Origin: Rhizophagus sp. LPA8_4_AMF
Lineage: Eukaryota; Glomeromycota; Glomeromycetes; Glomerales; Glomeraceae
Length of the DNA stretch: 64,000 bases
Reading direction: 5' to 3'
Assembly: GCA_021464525.1 (NCBI GenBank)
Contig: JADRCO010000026.1
Location: 1-64,000, forward strand
A program made the position numbers and the translations under genes. Shown piece by piece: positions 61,088-64,000 of this stretch. Positions within the stretch are counted from its first letter, which is position 1. The number at the start of each line of letters is the position of its first letter. The notes beneath the pieces were generated by a model. The model was not told where the DNA came from and made no database searches. It saw nothing but the letters and a program-made list of their open reading frames with translations.

Positions 61088-64000
61088 ATGAACCGAACAA
61101 ATAATAAAAATTACGCCCAAGCTGCAGCGCAGCAAAAAAATAATAAAGCTTCTCATACTAATAATCCATCCCATCAAAATCAACAACACCACCACCAACA
61201 GGTGTCTCAACAAAATCAAGCTTCAGGTCCTCCTGCATCCTCAAATTATTCTTCATCCGCTAACGGAAAGTCTAATAATAACTCACAAACGAAGCCACAG
61301 ACACCGCATAATTCAACTATGGGAAATGGTAATACTGGTCGTTCCGCTCCGATCAAACAACAGAAGAACAGCGTAACACTACCAACGAAGGGCCAACCTT
61401 GGGAAACTGCACGTAAGTATAATTATTTTTCTTATGAATTAATAATAAATATAGCTTTTTCATTATACATAAATTTAATTATTTGTTTTATTAAAAAAAT
61501 TTTTTTTTTTTTTTATTTATAGCGACGTCTCTTGTATTTGGATCAATAAAAAATACATCAAACGCACAAATATCTTCATTACCTTCTTCAACTAGTCAAA
61601 CGCTTACAAGCGGTGGTGGACTTCCCACGACTTTACCTACAAAAGGAGTTCCGACTTTTGGATCGGTAAGTACTTCAAAGAATTGTTGTGCCTGTTTTTA
61701 GCTTATCTAATGATATAGTTTAAAAAAATGAAGGGAGATTAATTATTATTATTATTTTTTTTTTTCTCTCCCTTTTTTCTCTTTTTTTTTTTTTACCTTT
61801 TATTTTTTTATTATATACCTATATATTTTTTATATTTTTAAATAGTTGCCAACTAATACTACTACTACACCTACTACACAAGCTACACAGGCAACACAGG
61901 CTACACCTACTACTGTTGGTACTTCTGGTCCAGGAGTTAATAATAACAATAATAACAATAATAACAATAATAGTAATGGCACTCCTAAATCAATATCTGC
62001 GCGTGCGAACGAGATACCTCGTACACATTCTGCTCCACCGTTATTTCAAGATTCAAATAATAGAAATGTAGGGCAATCAGGTCATACATCCAATGTAGTA
62101 CCTGCCCGTACTCAACCTAATAATATACATCAACAGCAGTCTGCGGCTGTTCCTCCTCATCAACAATCTTCAGCATCGGTTAGTAATCCTCCATTAAATC
62201 ATCGTAAAGATTCAGTATCTTCTACCGTATCATCAAATGATGGCCAACCACCATTTCATCCTCATCATTCGCCACATCATCCTCCCAATCATACGAATCA
62301 ACATGGTCATCCGTTTCGTCAACACCCACAACATCATAATACCCATAAACCTAATTTACAACCTAATTTTTATCCCTCAAGGCCGAGGGATAAACAACAT
62401 CCATCCCCACATTTAAATCCTGCACAACAACCTGTCCCAACACAACAAAGTGCAATGCCCATTCCACCACACATGTTTCAAATGTATCCTAACCGAGGGG
62501 TAGTAGGTTTTCTTATTTAATAAGAGATTATTTTTTATTAATTTTTATTAGTTTCATCATTCTTTTGACTTTATTATAGTAATATTAATATTTCACATAT
62601 ATATTTTTTTAGTATTACATGGATTACACTTATCCTGTTGCTCCTCATAATATGTATTCGATGCCACCATTTGTACCACAACGTCCACCACCAATGTCAC
62701 AGCCTATTCCTCCAGTTAATAATGTTCCTTTTCAAAAGCAAACGACAAATAAAGCTATCGTAATAATTGATCCAAATAAAAACGCTCCTATTCAGATCGA
62801 TAGTACTATCAATAATACACGACGACAACAGCAAAATTACAAAAGACCTGAGGAAACACCTTCCGCTGTTCCTGATAAAAAAACCAAAGAATCTGATAAA
62901 GAAAGACCTAGTTCCGAAGATAAAGGTGTTTCAAAAGCTGTCCCAATTGTTGATCCCGCAGAAAAAATTAATAAAGAACGTGAAGAGCGTGAAAAGAAAG
63001 AACGAGAAGAACAAGAACGTATAGCAAAGGAAAAGGAAGAACGTGAACTCAAAGAACGTGAAGAACGTGAGCGTCTAGAGCAGGAACGTCTTACAAAAGA
63101 AAAGGAAGAACGAGAACGCAAAGAACAGGAGGAACGGGAAGAGCAGGAACGTCTTGCAAAAGAAAAAGAAGAACGAGAACGCAAAGAACGTGAGGAACGG
63201 GAAGAACAGGAACGTCTTGCAAAAGAAAAAGAAGAGCGTGAACGTAAAGAACGTGAGGAACGGGAAGAGCAGGAACGAATTGCAAAAGAAAAGGAAGAAC
63301 AGCAACGTAAAGAACGTGAAGAACGTGAAAAGAGAGAACGGGAAGAGCGGGAACGTCTTGAAAAAGAAAAGGAAGAACGAGAACGCAAGGAACGGGAAGA
63401 ACAGGAACGTCTTGCAAAAGAAAAAGAAGAGCGTGAACGAATTGCAAAAGAAAAGGAGGAACAGGAACGCAAAGAACGTGAAGAACGTGAGCGTCTAGAG
63501 CAGGAACGAATTGCAAAAGAAAAGGAAGAACAGGAGCGCAAAGAAAAAGAAGAAAAAGAGGAGAGAGAGCGTTTAGAGGCGGAGCGTATTGAAAAAGAAC
63601 GTAAAGAAGCAGAAGAAAGGGTTCTTAAAGAAGAAGAAATTGAGAAAAAGAAAAAGGAAGATGAAGTATCTAAAGTAACAACAACAGCTGAAGAAGAAGC
63701 TGAAAAAAAGAAAAAAGTTGAAACATTAGATAAAAAAGATGATAAAAAAGAAGAAAAGAAGCGACCAGATCCATTAGATTTATCACGTACTACATCTGCA
63801 CCTGCAATTCCCAGTGCACCACTTAGTGCACTTGGTAGTGCACGTATGCTTGATGACTTAAGCTCTATACAATACCCACAGGGTATTAAATCACCAAATC
63901 CAGAATTGAATTCTAACGCTGATCCAGGAAAATTTAAATACGATCGTACTTTTCTCATGCAATTTATGACCGTTTGTAAAGAAAAACCAGAAAATTTACC
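61088..64000 (+). CDS. Translation initiation factor eIF4G, 5' part (runs off the window)
   Basis: Scaffold of the cap-binding complex, binding eIF4E, eIF4A, eIF3 and PABP. Exons seen: 61088-61412, 61523-61665, 61846-62499, and 62613 to beyond 64000 (open at the edge); about 837 residues so far. The first 300 residues are disordered and Asn/Gln/Thr/Pro-rich, including a poly-Asn run (about 61938-61978). YYMDYTYPVAPHNMYSMPPF opens exon 4. KAIVIIDPNKN resembles the conserved box before the middle region of eIF4G. A highly charged Glu/Arg/Lys helix spans about 62960-63720. Near the edge, KYDRTFLMQF fits the eIF4E-binding motif Y-X4-L-phi. The MIF4G domain must lie beyond the window. The start is the first ATG of the exon; codons before it in frame have no ATG. 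Confidence 0.9.
62970..63610 (+). repeat. Tandem coding repeat for a charged ER/K helix
   Basis: Roughly ten imperfect units, the clearest 63 nt long and coding for variants of EEREEQERLAKEKEERERKE. Adjacent units around 63130-63290 are nearly identical, which points to recent expansion. The near-absence of hydrophobic residues at heptad positions fits a single alpha-helix rather than a coiled coil. Confidence 0.88.

Noticed and set aside
62837-63958. Long open frame (about 373 codons) on the minus strand, rich in Ser and Arg like a splicing factor.
   Set aside because: It is the exact antisense of the eIF4G Glu/Arg/Lys repeat; GAA/GAG/CGT codons read backwards give Ser, Arg and Phe without stops. 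No domain is present.

Overview
The window reads as nuclear DNA of a filamentous, non-Dikarya fungus, most likely an arbuscular mycorrhizal fungus of the Glomeromycotina (Rhizophagus type). The base composition is very AT-rich, almost every gene is cut by many 45-100 nt GT-AG introns, and the gene set is fungal: alpha-aminoadipate lysine synthesis, a GT15 mannosyltransferase, a Siw14-type phosphatase and PdxS-type vitamin B6 synthesis. A BCS1-like AAA ATPase with low-complexity tails and a protein kinase of the family that is greatly expanded in Rhizophagus fit the same source. The species assignment is inference; no database was searched.

Left part (1 to about 21 kb): gene-poor and accessory. 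It holds an intronless BCS1-like AAA ATPase with a roughly 200-residue Lys/Glu tail, a six-exon nucleoside hydrolase (with what looks like a decayed copy of its 5' end about 10 kb away), a decayed hAT DNA transposon carrying a nested 154-bp inverted-repeat element, two or three small orphan reading frames, and a putatively myristoylated kinase that has His in place of the DFG Asp.

Right part (21 to 64 kb): dense housekeeping genes, mostly alternating in strand. In order: SERCA Ca2+-ATPase (+), PdxS/SNZ1 (+), aladin nucleoporin AAAS (-), ribosomal protein L26 (+), homocitrate synthase LYS20 (-), LAMTOR2 (+), PSMD5 (-), tryptophanyl-tRNA synthetase (+), PNKP (-), KDM8/JMJD5 (+), ALYREF/Yra1-type RNA export factor (-), DRS2-type flippase (+), histidyl-tRNA synthetase (+), SEC9/SNAP-25 SNARE (-), Siw14-type phosphatase (+), KTR/KRE2 mannosyltransferase (-), and the 5' part of eIF4G (+), cut by the window end. 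Exon joins were built by hand; each was checked for splice dinucleotides, reading phase and continuity with family sequence that I recall.

Functionally the right part covers translation (eIF4G, L26, two aminoacyl-tRNA synthetases), mRNA export and the nuclear pore, proteasome assembly, nutrient signalling, membrane traffic and lipid asymmetry, Ca2+ storage, DNA end repair, and lysine and B6 synthesis. I see no operon-like system. The most notable single observation is that one intron of the aladin gene does not fit GT-AG splicing but matches a minor-spliceosome AT-AC intron in its 5' site, branch site and spacing. The next is a tryptophanyl-tRNA synthetase with an apparently obligatory N-terminal membrane anchor.
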